Positions 1 through 11,552 of a stretch of 64,000 nt of DNA are shown in pieces. Made by a program: the position numbers and the translations under genes. The notes below the pieces were generated by a model. It had not been told where the DNA came from and searched no databases. It saw nothing but the letters and a program-made list of their open reading frames with translations. The first letter of the stretch is position 1. Each line of letters opens with the position of its first letter. This stretch comes from Tragulus kanchil. Taxonomy: Eukaryota; Chordata; Mammalia; Artiodactyla; Tragulidae. The DNA lies in NCBI GenBank assembly GCA_022376925.1, contig JAIOJX010000026.1, positions 204,754,900-204,818,899 on the forward strand, written 5' to 3'.

Positions 1-483
1 CTTTTCTGCTGCCTTTAGTGGTACTGGTCTTCATCATAAGCCTAGGAGCACGTTGGAGAAGTGCCAGCTCTGAAATGTTTGGATCATCTACTTCAGAGTC
101 TCCATATTCATGCCATCATTTTTACAGACACCTATTAACTTTTTTCTCTGGGCTTTCCATGACTTGCCTGTTAATTTCTGTCATCTCTACTCTCTTGATT
201 CTAGATATGATTCTTCTTTTCTAACACCTACTTATGGAAAAAAGTGCAAGAACTTTATAGATGCAGTATTAGAAAGTACTCCTATTGAAGTTAAAACTGG
301 ACAAATGGGGAGAAAAAATCCTTTGTAAGGGGAAGAAAAATACCTAACATTTACTATGTGTCAGATAACATTCTGTTTAATCCATTTAAGTTTGTAAGGA
401 CACTTGGATAGAATTCCCTCTTTCTAACACATAAGTGAACAGGTGGAATTAGGTTTTGATTTGTTACATAAAAGGACTTCTCC

Positions 484-678
484 AATGACTCAAGCCATAA
501 AGAATCTGCCTACAGTCCTGGAGACACAGGTTTGATCCTTGGGTCAGGAAAATGGACTAGAGGAGGAAATGGTAGCCCACTCCAGTATTCTTGCCTGGAG
601 AATCTCATCAACAGAAGAGCCTGGCGGACTACAGTCCATGGAGTCACAAACAGTTGGACACAATTGAGCATGCACATG
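484..678 (+). mobile_element. BOV-A2/Bov-tA SINE
   Basis: tRNA-like head with AAAGAATCTGCCT, box B GGTTTGATCC, then CCACTCCAGTATTCTTGCC and TACAGTCCATGGAGTCACAA. Ruminant-specific class. Confidence 0.9.
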
Positions 679-1103
679 CATATGTTCAATATTTAAAAAT
701 AAAAGTCCGATCTGCCATTAAGAAAAAAATAGTGAAAATAGCTTGAAATAAAAATAGAACAGATATTTAAAAATGTGTTAAAATAATTACTCCATTAATC
801 ATCAACCAAATTCTGGGTAGTGCTATCTTTTCTTCTCTTTAAGTTCTCAAATCTAACGGTTTCACCCCACTCTCATTCAGTAACCTTGCCTCCCTATTTT
901 CTGGTCATATGACATACAGAATTTAAAGACTAAGTATTTGTTGACTGGTTTACAAGGTATACAGTGAAAATAGAAAGAACTGGATGTGTAACAACTTCCA
1001 AGTCATACCTACAAAGAAATACAGATGGGAAAAGATGAGAGACTGGCACACAGGCTCCCATGAGAGGAAATAGGTTCATGAAGGAGGGTGTACCAAGAAT
1101 GTC

Positions 1104-3515
1104 AGTGTTGGTGATGGGTCAAGGTAAATAGAAACTGAGAATTGCTAATTGATAACAACTAGACAACGAACATGATTTCACCTTTTCTGCTGGAATGTTG
1201 GGCATAGAATCCAAATTTCAGTGGATTGGGAATGAATGGGAATGGGTAGGACCGATAAGGAAACTATGAGCAATGGCTGATATTTTGATGTCCCCTCAGC
1301 TTTATTAATTATAGGTGTTCATTGCTCAGTCAAGTCCAATTCTTTGGGACCCCACAGGCTGTGGCCCACCAGGCTCTTCTGTCCATGGGATTCTCCAGGC
1401 AAGAATACTGGAGTGGGCTGACATTTGAATCCCCAGGGAAACTATAGTTAGCCTTCATCTTTTCTGCAAGCCTTTACCTCAGAAAGCCCTTAATTGTAAT
1501 TCTTTCTCTGCTCCTTTGAGATATATGTCTGTAAAAAGCCTCTTGCCAATTTTACAACCCAGGACTGTCTTTCTTAAGTATCTGAGGGCCAACCCTTTGA
1601 AATATTAGCATCAACACCCACTCTTCCATTTAGTACTTAGGGAAGTCAAAGTAGGCCCGGATGGGCAGCAATATTTAGCTCATAGGCCCAAGACAGTATA
1701 CCAGTACAAATGAAAAATGGACAGCAGTTTCACTAGAAGACTTGTTCAGCTTTGGTTTTGGATGGGAATGTTGAGGGAAGTCTTCTCAGTAAGACAAATT
1801 TGAATTTGGACTAGTTGAGAGACACAAGGAAATTTTCCCAACTCAATAGATTTTCCCCTCTTGAAATGTCACTCTTAGCATTTTATACTTTTTACAAAGC
1901 AATTCTCTCTGAATGCTCCCTAAAATTTCTCTTGCACCTTCAGCCACTACCAACTCAAAGGGGAAGCCCTCTGAGAAGGGTATGTTTTATTGTTCATGCT
2001 TCCATTCAGCCCATAGTTATTATTTAGCAGCTCATAGAAGGGAGACTGGGATCATAGGAGATGGTAGCAAGTAGCAACAGGGCAAAGGAGAGACTTTAAA
2101 GTGGATTTACCTGTCTCATAAATTTAACAAAGATGAGTCATAACAGAAACCTTATGTTCTTATCTTTAAAATGGTCTATATTGCCTAGCTTTGTATTGTC
2201 CTTAGAAACTGATAAAAGTTTGCCCTTTGTCATTAGACACAACTGAGCACTTACCTTTAAACTGTTGTGTGTGTGGACAGAATAAAATATAAATGTCAGT
2301 TACTATGTCTAGTGTTGGTGATGGGTCAAGGTAAATAGAAACTGAGAATTGCTAATTGATAACAACTAGACAACGAACATGATTTCACCTTTTCTGCTGG
2401 AATGTTGGGCATAGAATCCAAATTTCAGTGGATTGGGAATGAATGGGAATGGGTAGGACCGATAAGGAAACTATGAGCAATGGCTGATATTTTGATGTCC
2501 CCTCAGCTTTATTAATTATAGGTGTTCATTGCTCAGTCAAGTCCAATTCTTTGGGACCCCACAGGCTGTGGCCCACCAGGCTCTTCTGTCCATGGGATTC
2601 TCCAGGCAAGAATACTGGAGTGGGCTGACATTTGAATCCCCAGGGAAACTATAGTTAGCCTTCATCTTTTCTGCAAGCCTTTACCTCAGAAAGCCCTTAA
2701 TTGTAATTCTTTCTCTGCTCCTTTGAGATATATGTCTGTAAAAAGCCTCTTGCCAATTTTACAACCCAGGACTGTCTTTCTTAAGTATCTGAGGGCCAAC
2801 CCTTTGAAATATTAGCATCAACACCCACTCTTCCATTTAGTACTTAGGGAAGTCAAAGTAGGCCCGGATGGGCAGCAATATTTAGCTCATAGGCCCAAGA
2901 CAGTATACCAGTACAAATGAAAAATGGACAGCAGTTTCACTAGAAGACTTGTTCAGCTTTGGTTTTGGATGGGAATGTTGAGGGAAGTCTTCTCAGTAAG
3001 ACAAATTTGAATTTGGACTAGTTGAGAGACACAAGGAAATTTTCCCAACTCAATAGATTTTCCCCTCTTGAAATGTCACTCTTAGCATTTTATACTTTTT
3101 ACAAAGCAATTCTCTCTGAATGCTCCTAAAATTTCTCTGGCTCCTTCAGCCACTACCAACCCAAAGGGGAAGCCCTCTGAGAAGGGTATGTTTTATTGTT
3201 CATGCTTCCATTCAGCCCATAGTTATTATTTAGCAGCTCATAGAAGGGAGACTGGGATCATAGGAGATGGTAGCAAGTAGCAACAGGGCAAAGGAGAGAC
3301 TTTAAAGTGGATTTACCTGTCTCATAAATTTAACAAAGATGAGTCATAACAGAAACCTTATGTTCTTATCTTTAAAATGGTCTATATTGCCTAGCTTTGT
3401 ATTGTCCTTAGAAACTGATAAAAGTTTGCCCTTTGTCATTAGACACAACTGAGCACTTACCTTTAAACTGTTGTGTGTGTGGACAGAATAAAATATAAAT
3501 GTCAGTTACTATGTC
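1104..3515 (+). repeat. Tandem duplication 1 (unit 1104-2310, copy 2311-3515)
   Basis: Period 1,207. The copies differ by a few bases (TGCTCCCTAAAATTTCTCTTGC against TGCTCCTAAAATTTCTCTGGC), all in the last third of the unit. Both contain the same BOV-A2 fragment. Best read as an unmerged contig overlap. Confidence 0.95.
1313..1437 (-). mobile_element. BOV-A2 fragment (second copy 2520-2644)
   Basis: Reverse-strand body (GTCCATGGGATTCTCCAGGC, AAGAATACTGGAGTGGGCTG). The head is truncated. Duplicated by tandem duplication 1. Confidence 0.88.
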
Positions 3516-3849
3516 ATACTTGGGGATATAGTCTATACCTTTTAATTTCTGAGAAATGTTATTGGGTTTTCTGAACTTATTATAATACATTATGTTCTTT
3601 CCTGTCACTGTGTACAATAGTCAAGAAGCCATTTTGGTGAAAATGCTTAAATGTAGGACTTCAGCCAATCAATCTCATAAAGGCACACTCTGAAAGTGTC
3701 TCAAATAAAACAACCTAATAAAATTCTTTCTATTGATCAAATTTATAAAATATGAAACAAGCAATATATATGCCATAGTGGTTTGATTATTGCCTCTTTG
3801 ATCTCCAAAAATCCACTGATTTGTTTTAAATTATACTAATTTTTACACA

Positions 3850-4025
3850 AAACCTCAATAAGAATGCGTACTATCATTTTCATTTTATAGGTAAGCAACT
3901 AAGAGATACAAAAGTGTAAGTGACTTAACCAAAACTGAAGATGGGAAATCCCATCAAATGGTTTGATGGGATTCAAACCCAGGCAGCCTGGCTTTAAAAA
4001 CCTCACTCTGGAGTCTGTATTATAT
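3850..4025 (+). mobile_element. MIR fragment (second copy about 4886-5061)
   Basis: Matches the MIR core and 3' part: ATTTTATAGGTAAGCAACTAAGAG, then GTGACTTAACC and ATTCAAACCCAGGCAGCCTG. A perfect hairpin lies inside (3947-3973). Confidence 0.75.
3947..3973. repeat. Perfect inverted repeat, 12-bp arms, 3-base loop
   Basis: AATCCCATCAAA, loop TGG, TTTGATGGGATT. It sits within the MIR and is repeated at 4983-5009 by tandem duplication 2. No function is implied. Confidence 0.9.
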
Positions 4026-4067
4026 GTAGCTTTTACAGAAGAAAAGAAAGTACTATGTACCTGCTAG

Positions 4068-4277
4068 GTCACTTCAGTCATGTCTGATTCTTTGCAGTAC
4101 TATGGACTGTAATTCATGAAGCTCTTCTGTCCATGGGATTCTCCAGGTGAGAATACTGGAATGGCTTGCCATGCTTCTCCAGGGGATCTTCCCAACTCAA
4201 GGATCCAATCCTCATGTCCTGTGTCTCCTGCACTGGCAGGCACTTTCCTTACCACTAGTGCCAAATGGGAAGCTCGA
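4068..4277 (-). mobile_element. BOV-A2 SINE (second copy 5104-5313)
   Basis: Reverse-strand element with CTCTTCTGTCCATGGGATTC and the head at its right end. Duplicated by tandem duplication 2. Confidence 0.88.
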
Positions 4278-5330
4278 TAAAGGAAGGTACATATTTCCAA
4301 AAACAGTTAGACATTCGTAATTCAGACAGTGAATCTCTGAAGCATCACCCTATGTATTTCCATTTCCACTTCATATACAGAGACTCTATACTATGCATGT
4401 TTGTGTGCTCTAGACTTTTCTCATGAAATATAAAATTTAGTGGGTTAAATAAATGCTATCAATAGCCAAATGTGGATTTTTCCTAAACATTGATTTTCCT
4501 AAATCAACATTTTCTACTTTAGAAAACCAAACTTAATAGAAGGAGGCAAATTTGTAATGTAAATGAACAGTAGACAATTATTTCATGGGTGAAAATTAAC
4601 ACTCATGCATTTGCTTAATAATACATTATGTTCTTTCCTGTCACTGTGTACAATAGTCAAGAAGCCATTTTGGTGAAAATGCTTAAATGTAGGACTTCAG
4701 CCAATCAATCTCATAAAGGCACACTCTGAAAGTGTCTCAAATAAAACAACCTAATAAAATTCTTTCTATTGATCAAATTTATAAAATATGAAACAAGCAA
4801 TATATATGCCATAGTGGTTTGATTATTGCCTCTTTGATCTCCAAAAATCCACTGATTTGTTTTAAATTATACTAATTTTTACACAAAACCTCAATAAGAA
4901 TGCGTACTATCATTTTCATTTTATAGGTAAGCAACTAAGAGATACAAAAGTGTAAGTGACTTAACCAAAACTGAAGATGGGAAATCCCATCAAATGGTTT
5001 GATGGGATTCAAACCCAGGCAGCCTGGCTTTAAAAACCTCACTCTGGAGTCTGTATTATATGTAGCTTTTACAGAAGAAAAGAAAGTACTATGTACCTGC
5101 TAGGTCACTTCAGTCATGTCTGATTCTTTGCAGTACTATGGACTGTAATTCATGAAGCTCTTCTGTCCATGGGATTCTCCAGGTGAGAATACTGGAATGG
5201 CTTGCCATGCTTCTCCAGGGGATCTTCCCAACTCAAGGATCCAATCCTCATGTCCTGTGTCTCCTGCACTGGCAGGCACTTTCCTTACCACTAGTGCCAA
5301 ATGGGAAGCTCGATAAAGGAAGGTACATAT

Positions 5331-7486
5331 TTCCAAAAACAGTTAGACATTCGTAATTCAGACAGTGAATCTCTGAAGCATCACCCTATGTATTTCCATT
5401 TCCACTTCATATACAGAGACTCTATACTATGCATGTTTGTGTGCTCTAGACTTTTCTCATGAAATATAAAATTTAGTGGGTTAAATAAATGCTATCAATA
5501 GCCAAATGTGGATTTTTCCTAAACATTGATTTTCCTAAATCAACATTTTCTACTTTAGAAAACCAAACTTAATAGAAGGAGGCAAATTTGTAATGTAAAT
5601 GAACAGTAGACAATTATTTCATGGGTGAAAATTAACACTCATTCATTTGCTTAAAAAAATATCTTTAGGGGCTTACAAAGTGCAAGACATTGTACAAGGT
5701 CCTGAAATAAGGTGGAAAAACAGTACCAATAAGTAAAAAGCATACATCAATTTAATATTGTTGGTAAACATCAAATTACTTGATATATAAAATATAAAAT
5801 ATATCTAAAGTCTGAAAATATCTAAAGATTATTGTGAAGCTTCAATGATAAGCTTAGTTTTAAAATATAATAATTAAAAGAAATTTCCTGCATGTCAAGG
5901 GCAGTTGCCCTTAAAGCTCACTTTTGAGTTTTTAATTAACATTACTAGTGTGCTTCTGCTTTATTCAAGTGCAAATGTAATACTAAAGAGTCATTCCTCA
6001 AGATTGTTATTTAAATAGGTTGTAATGTGTCAGATACAGAGTGAAAACAAAATCAAGAGCATTATAGCTGAAGAAAGATAAACTGCATCTTCTAAGGTTG
6101 CAAACACGGGGAATCTGTTAAATTCAGGTAAGCATCAATTATGACATTCATAACAAATGAAGAAAGGCTGTTACAGCAGTGACTAAAGACTTGTTCTGTG
6201 ACATCATGTCTGAACCACACAGGTGTTCTGCCGTGAAGACTCCATATTCCTTTCATCCTCTTTTATCTTTTTTTTTTTCCCTAAATGCTGTCAGCTCTAT
6301 TTGAAAAGTTTTAATGCACAAGTGTGAAAGAGCTTAACTCTGTGTAAAGTATTTCCAAACTGGTTCTTTTATAAAACATATAACACACAATGTTTATGTA
6401 ACTCTATTACATTTCCTAAATCAAAACATTTTCCAAAACAGTTAGACATTCGTAATTCAGACAGTGAATCTCAAACCCCTTAATTTTTAAAGAGACTCTA
6501 TACTATGCATGTTTGTGTGCTCTAGACTTTTCTCATGAAATATAAAATTTAGTGGGTTAAATAAATGCTATCAATAGCCAAATGTGGATTTTTCCTAAAC
6601 ATTGATTTTCCTAAATCAACATTTTCTACTTTAGAAAACCAAACTTAATAGAAGGAGGCAAATTTGTAATGTAAATGAACAGTAGACAATTATTTCATGG
6701 GTGAAAATTAACACTCATTCATTTGCTTAAAAAAATATCTTTAGGGGCTTACAAAGTGCAAGACATTGTACAAGGTCCTGAAATAAGGTGGAAAAACAGT
6801 ACCAATAAGTAAAAAGCATACATCAATTTAATATTGTTGGTAAACATCAAATTACTTGATATATAAAATATAAAATATATCTAAAGTCTGAAAATATCTA
6901 AAGATTATTGTGAAGCTTCAATGATAAGCTTAGTTTTAAAATATAATAATTAAAAGAAATTTCCTGCATGTCAAGGGCAGTTGCCCTTAAAGCTCACTTT
7001 TGAGTTTTTAATTAACATTACTAGTGTGCTTCTGCTTTATTCAAGTGCAAATGTAATACTAAAGAGTCATTCCTCAAGATTGTTATTTAAATAGGTTGTA
7101 ATGTGTCAGATACAGAGTGAAAACAAAATCAAGAGCATTATAGCTGAAGAAAGATAAACTGCATCTTCTAAGGTTGCAAACACGGGGAATCTGTTAAATT
7201 CAGGTAAGCATCAATTATGACATTCATAACAAATGAAGAAAGGCTGTTACAGCAGTGACTAAAGACTTGTTCTGTGACATCATGTCTGAACCACACAGGT
7301 GTTCTGCCGTGAAGACTCCATATTCCTTTCATCCTCTTTTATCTTTTTTTTTTTCCCTAAATGCTGTCAGCTCTATTTGAAAAGTTTTAATGCACAAGTG
7401 TGAAAGAGCTTAACTCTGTGTAAAGTATTTCCAAACTGGTTCTTTTATAAAACATATAACACACAATGTTTATGTAACTCTATTAC
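5331..7486 (+). repeat. Tandem duplication 3 (unit 5331-6410, copy 6431-7486)
   Basis: Period about 1,076 after the first 80 bases. It overlaps the second copy of duplication 2, so part of the sequence occurs three times (about 4295-4617, 5331-5654, 6431-6730). The start of the last copy is scrambled: a stretch after GTGAATCTC is replaced by AAACCCCTTAATTTTTAA, and 20 unmatched bases sit at the junction. Confidence 0.93.
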
Positions 7487-8170
7487 TTCTTTTTTATTTC
7501 ATAAAACAAATTTGTTATGGACTAGTCTGTGAAAATCAGCCACCTAAACAAAGATTTAAGGCTTTGTTTAAGGCAAGTCACCCTATTATTACTTTTTTAC
7601 AAATTTTTACTCTATCTTAAACACTCAACATACATGTTTAATTAAAATGAATTAAAATTCATGTGACTAAGATGAGAACACGGAAGCTCTCCCTAGGGTT
7701 TATAATACCAATTTGGATGCTTGTTATATTAAAACAATCCTTGGTTATATTTGGGCCATTCTGCTGTATATCTCCAATGCCAAATATAGTGTCTAGTACA
7801 AAAAATGAACTCAAAATTGAAAAAAAATGTTAATTTGAATTATATTTTTTATAAGCTTTTCATCCAAATTGGAGAAAAAAAAGAAGTAGAGAAACCATCT
7901 TTTTGTCCACATGCTCATTTGAGTAATGTATTATGTTCTCCTAAAGTGAAACCTTCCAGAATCATATAATTACTGTACATGTTCTTTGTGAATACAGCAT
8001 CTATAAAAAGGAGAAAAAGCAGGCCAGAGTTCAGAAAAGGCGAAAATTCAATCTGTAATTTATTAGGAAATTTTCATTGTAGCTTTTTCAAAAGTCCTTC
8101 AGGGCCAGGGCTTAGAAAACCCAAAAGTTCAATCATTAATTCACTAGGAAATTTCCATTGTAGCTTTTTC
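5655..8170. other. AT-rich intergenic DNA, no gene seen
   Basis: Apart from tandem duplication 3 and the 81-bp repeat, nothing recognisable beyond a weak L2-like stretch (5660-5760) and T/A runs. Confidence 0.6.
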
Positions 8171-8180
8171 TAAGGTCCTT
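8030..8180. repeat. Diverged 81-bp tandem repeat
   Basis: TTCAATCTGTAATTTATTAGG at about 8047 pairs with TTCAATCATTAATTCACTAGG at about 8128. Both are followed by AAATTT(T/C)CATTGTAGCTTTTTC. Roughly 80 percent alike, so this is a genuine old duplication, unlike the 1.1-kb units. Confidence 0.8.
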
Positions 8181-8520
8181 TTATCTTATTATTTTTTTTT
8201 AAAGATTTATTTATTTATTTATTTTGGTGGGGGTGGGGTGGGGAGGGAGGAGAGCAGGGGGGCCACTTCTATTGGTCTTTCATTTGTCCATTTTCATCCA
8301 TCTTTGTTCTTTGGCCCGTGTGGGCCTCCCATCACGGTGGCCTCTCTTGTTGCAGAGCACCGGCTCTGGGCACATGTGCTCCAGAGCTCTGGCTTGGTAA
8401 TTGGACACATTGGTTCAGCCGCTCCGTGGCACGTGGGATCTTCCCAGGCCAGGGATCGAACCAGCGCCCCTTGCACTGCAAGGCAGTGTCCTTATCCACT
8501 GGACCACTAGGGAAGCCCCC
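8181..8520 (-). mobile_element. CHR-related tRNA-Glu SINE, 11-bp target duplication
   Basis: Minus-strand element with a tRNA-Glu-like head (GGCTTCCCTAGTGGTCCAGTGG, box B GGTTCGATCCC degraded), a unique body and an AAATAAATAAATAAA tail. It is flanked by CTAAGGTCCTT at 8170-8180 and 8520-8530, a clear target-site duplication. Confidence 0.88.
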
Positions 8521-8662
8521 TAAGGTCCTTCTAGATTAACAGAAGTTTTAAGAGTTCATAATCTTATATTAACTTGAAAACAAAACATATATTAAGGACA
8601 ATTTTTGTTCCCCCCAATTTAACTCAAGTTAGGCAGGATTTTTTTTTTTTTTTTTTTGACTC

Positions 8663-8668
8663 TTTATT
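8663..8668 (-). promoter_or_regulatory. Candidate TAAR9 polyadenylation signal (AATAAA)
   Basis: On the minus strand AATAAA lies about 310 bases past the TAAR9 stop codon. It is followed after a few bases by a run of 17 or more A (plus-strand T run at 8641-8657). It is a plausible 3' end for the receptor mRNA. The A run encoded in the genome could instead be the tail of an old retroposed element. Confidence 0.35.
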
Positions 8669-8975
8669 TTGGACAACTAAAACTCAAATTACTTGAAGAA
8701 ACAATGACACATTTCAGAAGCAAAGGTAAAGTCAGAAGAGTATAAAAGGAGATGAAATGAGAGGTATTCAGCAAATCATACCTATTTATCTTTAAATTCT
8801 AAAATAAATATGAACACATGACGATGACAAGTGCTTTAGAACAGCTAATCTTTGACCATTAATATCCTCCTATTTGGCAAATGATTATACTTGCCTCTCT
8901 AGATCCAGGGGTTTAAGTTTGCCCTGGACCTTACTCCTATGTTAGTTTTCAAGTTCCTGCAGGAATCTTGTCAAC

Positions 8976-10022
8976 CTATATATCCTCCTCAGAAAATAAA
9001 TTAATTGTTGATGAATCACTTCTTAAGACTTTGCCACTCACGATAAGCTTTATTGCCTTCTGAAACCATGGGTAAAAGAAAGCATAAATCAAGGGGTTCA
9101 TAGATGAGTTATAATAAACAAACCACACTAAAATTTCATAAACATAAGGAGGAGTTATAAAATTCATATAAGCATCAATCACAGCATCAATAACATATGG
9201 AAGCCAAGAGACCAGAAAAGCTGCCACGGCAATACCCAGTGTTTTAGCAGCTTTTCTCTCTCTCTTTGCTACTCTTTCCTTGTAACTCTCCAAAGAGGAT
9301 TGAGCTTGACTGGCTGTACTTTCTATCTTTCTGGCCTGGTATTTAGCCACCAAAAATATCTTACCATATATAAACACCATGACAACAGTGGGTAGAAAGA
9401 ATAAGAGAAAACAAAGTAGCACCCAGTTTTGATTCAATGGAGCCTGGCAGCCTCCGACACAGCTGAGAGCAACCACTAGGTCCTCGATCCCTTCCTCATT
9501 AGCCCCCGTGTAAAAGATAGAAAAACTATATGTGAGAGAAAAGAACCAGGAGAGAACAATGCATATTCCTGATACTGAGACAGTAAATTTGGTCGGGTAG
9601 GTCAGAGGGTCAGTAACAGCAATGTATCTATCAATAGAGATACAGCATAAATGAAATAAGGAAGCAAAACAGAATGAAGTATCAAAACAAGTATGAAATT
9701 TACAGTAACTCTCCCCAAAGTACCAGCAGCTCTCCACCGACCTCACTGTGCTGAAGGGCATCACCGTCACTCCCACCAAGAAGTCTGCACTGGCCAGGGA
9801 TGCGATCAGAAAGTTAGTGGGCGTGTGCAACTGTCTGAAGTGAAGAATAGCAATAATGACCAGTAAGTTTCCAAACACGGCCAGCACAGCCCCCAAACTG
9901 AGGACTGCATACAGAATCGCCCGAGGACCTGAAGAGTAAGGAGTCTTCACACAGGACCCATTCACATTCTCGAAGCAGAGTTCCACAGCTTGGGCTTGGG
10001 AGAAATTGTTCACCATTGCCAT
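8976..10022 (-). CDS. TAAR9: Trace amine-associated receptor 9, intact single-exon gene
   Basis: Class A GPCR of 348 residues in one uninterrupted exon. TAARs are olfactory amine receptors of the ciliary membrane that couple to stimulatory G proteins. Visible hallmarks: N-glycosylation sequons at N6 and N21; GN at 51-52 (TM1); D80 (TM2); C107 with a partner at C188 or C192 for the extracellular disulfide; D114 in TM3, the amine-binding aspartate; DRY at 131-133; VSWLPY at 271-276 (TM6); and the TAAR TM7 signature [16 protein letters not shown] at 305-320. The N-terminus (VNNFSQA, VELC) and C-tail ([15 protein letters not shown]) match mammalian TAAR9 as I remember it, and the length is normal. 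Two in-frame ATGs exist (M1 and M3); TAAR9 in other mammals appears to start at the second, so M3 is a plausible start. Neighbouring STX7 is the expected flank. Subfamily assignment rests on recall, not alignment. Confidence 0.95.
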   Translation of the reverse strand: MAMVNNFSQAQAVELCFENVNGSCVKTPYSSGPRAILYAVLSLGAVLAVFGNLLVIIAILHFRQLHTPTNFLIASLASADFLVGVTVMPFSTVRSVESCWYFGESYCKFHTCFDTSFCFASLFHLCCISIDRYIAVTDPLTYPTKFTVSVSGICIVLSWFFSLTYSFSIFYTGANEEGIEDLVVALSCVGGCQAPLNQNWVLLCFLLFFLPTVVMVFIYGKIFLVAKYQARKIESTASQAQSSLESYKERVAKRERKAAKTLGIAVAAFLVSWLPYVIDAVIDAYMNFITPPYVYEILVWFVYYNSSMNPLIYAFFYPWFQKAIKLIVSGKVLRSDSSTINLFSEEDI

Positions 10023-11552
10023 CTTGTTGGAATGATTTTAAAGTTCTCCAATTTCCTATTTCAGTAATTTAAAACAAGAAAGAGATGACAATTTTTAAAG
10101 CTTCTGGAAGAGGAAACAATTTCTAGTTAAAATAAATGAAAAAATAAATGAAAGCTAGTAACCTTTCTCCCATTTGGGAAAGCATAAGAACTATAATCTC
10201 TTGGTCTTTTCAAAAATTATTCCCAAGTTTTCAATATATTTACAGTGGGAACTTGTTGCAGAAAGTCTTAAAATACAGTCAACATACTTAGCCCAATGAT
10301 ATGCCTTATAGAATGTAATTAGCTAATCATTAGAAAGTCCCCTATTTGTGTTACTTTACCTTTTGAAATCTCACCTGTAACTTCTTGAGTTGAGAGCTCA
10401 TTGGGCTACCAAAGTCTGGATTTTATCTACTAAGTCATCTCCTGAGTCGACCAAAAATATCTTACCATATATAAACACCATGACAACAGTGGGTAGAAAG
10501 AATAAGAGAAAACAAAGTAGCACCCAGTTTTGATTCAATGGAGCCTGGCAGCCTCCGACACAGCTGAGAGCAACCACTAGGTCCTCGATCCCTTCCTCAT
10601 TAGCCCCCGTGTAAAAGATAGAAAAACTATATGTGAGAGAAAAGAACCAGGAGAGAACAATGCATATTCCTGATACTGAGACAGTAAATTTGGTCGGGTA
10701 GGTCAGAGGGTCAGTAACAGCAATGTATCTATCAATAGAGATACAGCATAAATGAAATAAGGAAGCAAAACAGAATGAAGTATCAAAACAAGTATGAAAT
10801 TTACAGTAACTCTCCCCAAAGTACCAGCAGCTCTCCACCGACCTCACTGTGCTGAAGGGCATCACCGTCACTCCCACCAAGAAGTCTGCACTGGCCAGGG
10901 ATGCGATCAGAAAGTTAGTGGGCGTGTGCAACTGTCTGAAGTGAAGAATAGCAATAATGACCAGTAAGTTTCCAAACACGGCCAGCACAGCCCCCAAACT
11001 GAGGACTGCATACAGAATCGCCCGAGGACCTGAAGAGTAAGGAGTCTTCACACAGGACCCATTCACATTCTCGAAGCAGAGTTCCACAGCTTGGGCTTGG
11101 GAGAAATTGTTCACCATTGCCATCTTGTTGGAATGATTTTAAAGTTCTCCAATTTCCTATTTCAGTAATTTAAAACAAGAAAGAGATGACAATTTTTAAA
11201 GCTTCTGGAAGAGGAAACAATTTCTAGTTAAAATAAATGAAAAAATAAATGAAAGCTAGTAACCTTTCTCCCATTTGGGAAAGCATAAGAACTATAATCT
11301 CTTGGTCTTTTCAAAAATTATTCCCAAGTTTTCAATATATTTACAGTGGGAACTTGTTGCAGAAAGTCTTAAAATACAGTCAACATACTTAGCCCAATGA
11401 TATGCCTTATAGAATGTAATTAGCTAATCATTAGAAAGTCCCCTATTTGTGTTACTTTACCTTTTGAAATCTCACCTGTAACTTCTTGAGTTGAGAGCTC
11501 ATTAGGCTACCAAAGTCTGGATTTTATCTACTAAGTCATCTCCCCTGAGTCG
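9350..11552 (+). repeat. Tandem duplication 4 (unit 9350-10450, copy 10451-11552), splits TAAR9
   Basis: Period 1,101. The left edge falls inside the TAAR9 coding sequence with no sequence logic, creating the truncated receptor copy. The first copy has TCATCTCCTGAG at its end where the second has TCATCTCCCCTGAG. Confidence 0.95.
10398..11123 (-). pseudogene. Truncated second copy of TAAR9 (probable assembly artefact)
   Basis: Residues 1-225 are identical to the intact TAAR9, including the start region and TM1-TM5. After ...KIFLV the frame runs into non-homologous flank and adds 16 unrelated residues before a stop. TM6, TM7 and the C-tail are missing, so it could not work as a receptor. The copy belongs to the 1,101-bp head-to-tail duplication 9350-10450 / 10451-11552 and carries the same flanking DNA. 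Complete identity, plus the many equivalent duplications elsewhere in the window, points to an unmerged contig overlap rather than a real partial gene duplication. Confidence 0.85.

Larger units (their letters stand above)
3582..5654 (+). repeat. Tandem duplication 2 (unit 3582-4617, copy 4618-5654)
   Basis: Period 1,036. It includes an MIR fragment, a 12-bp-arm hairpin and a BOV-A2. The only difference seen is ACTCATGCATT against ACTCATTCATT, right at the end of the first copy. Confidence 0.95.
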
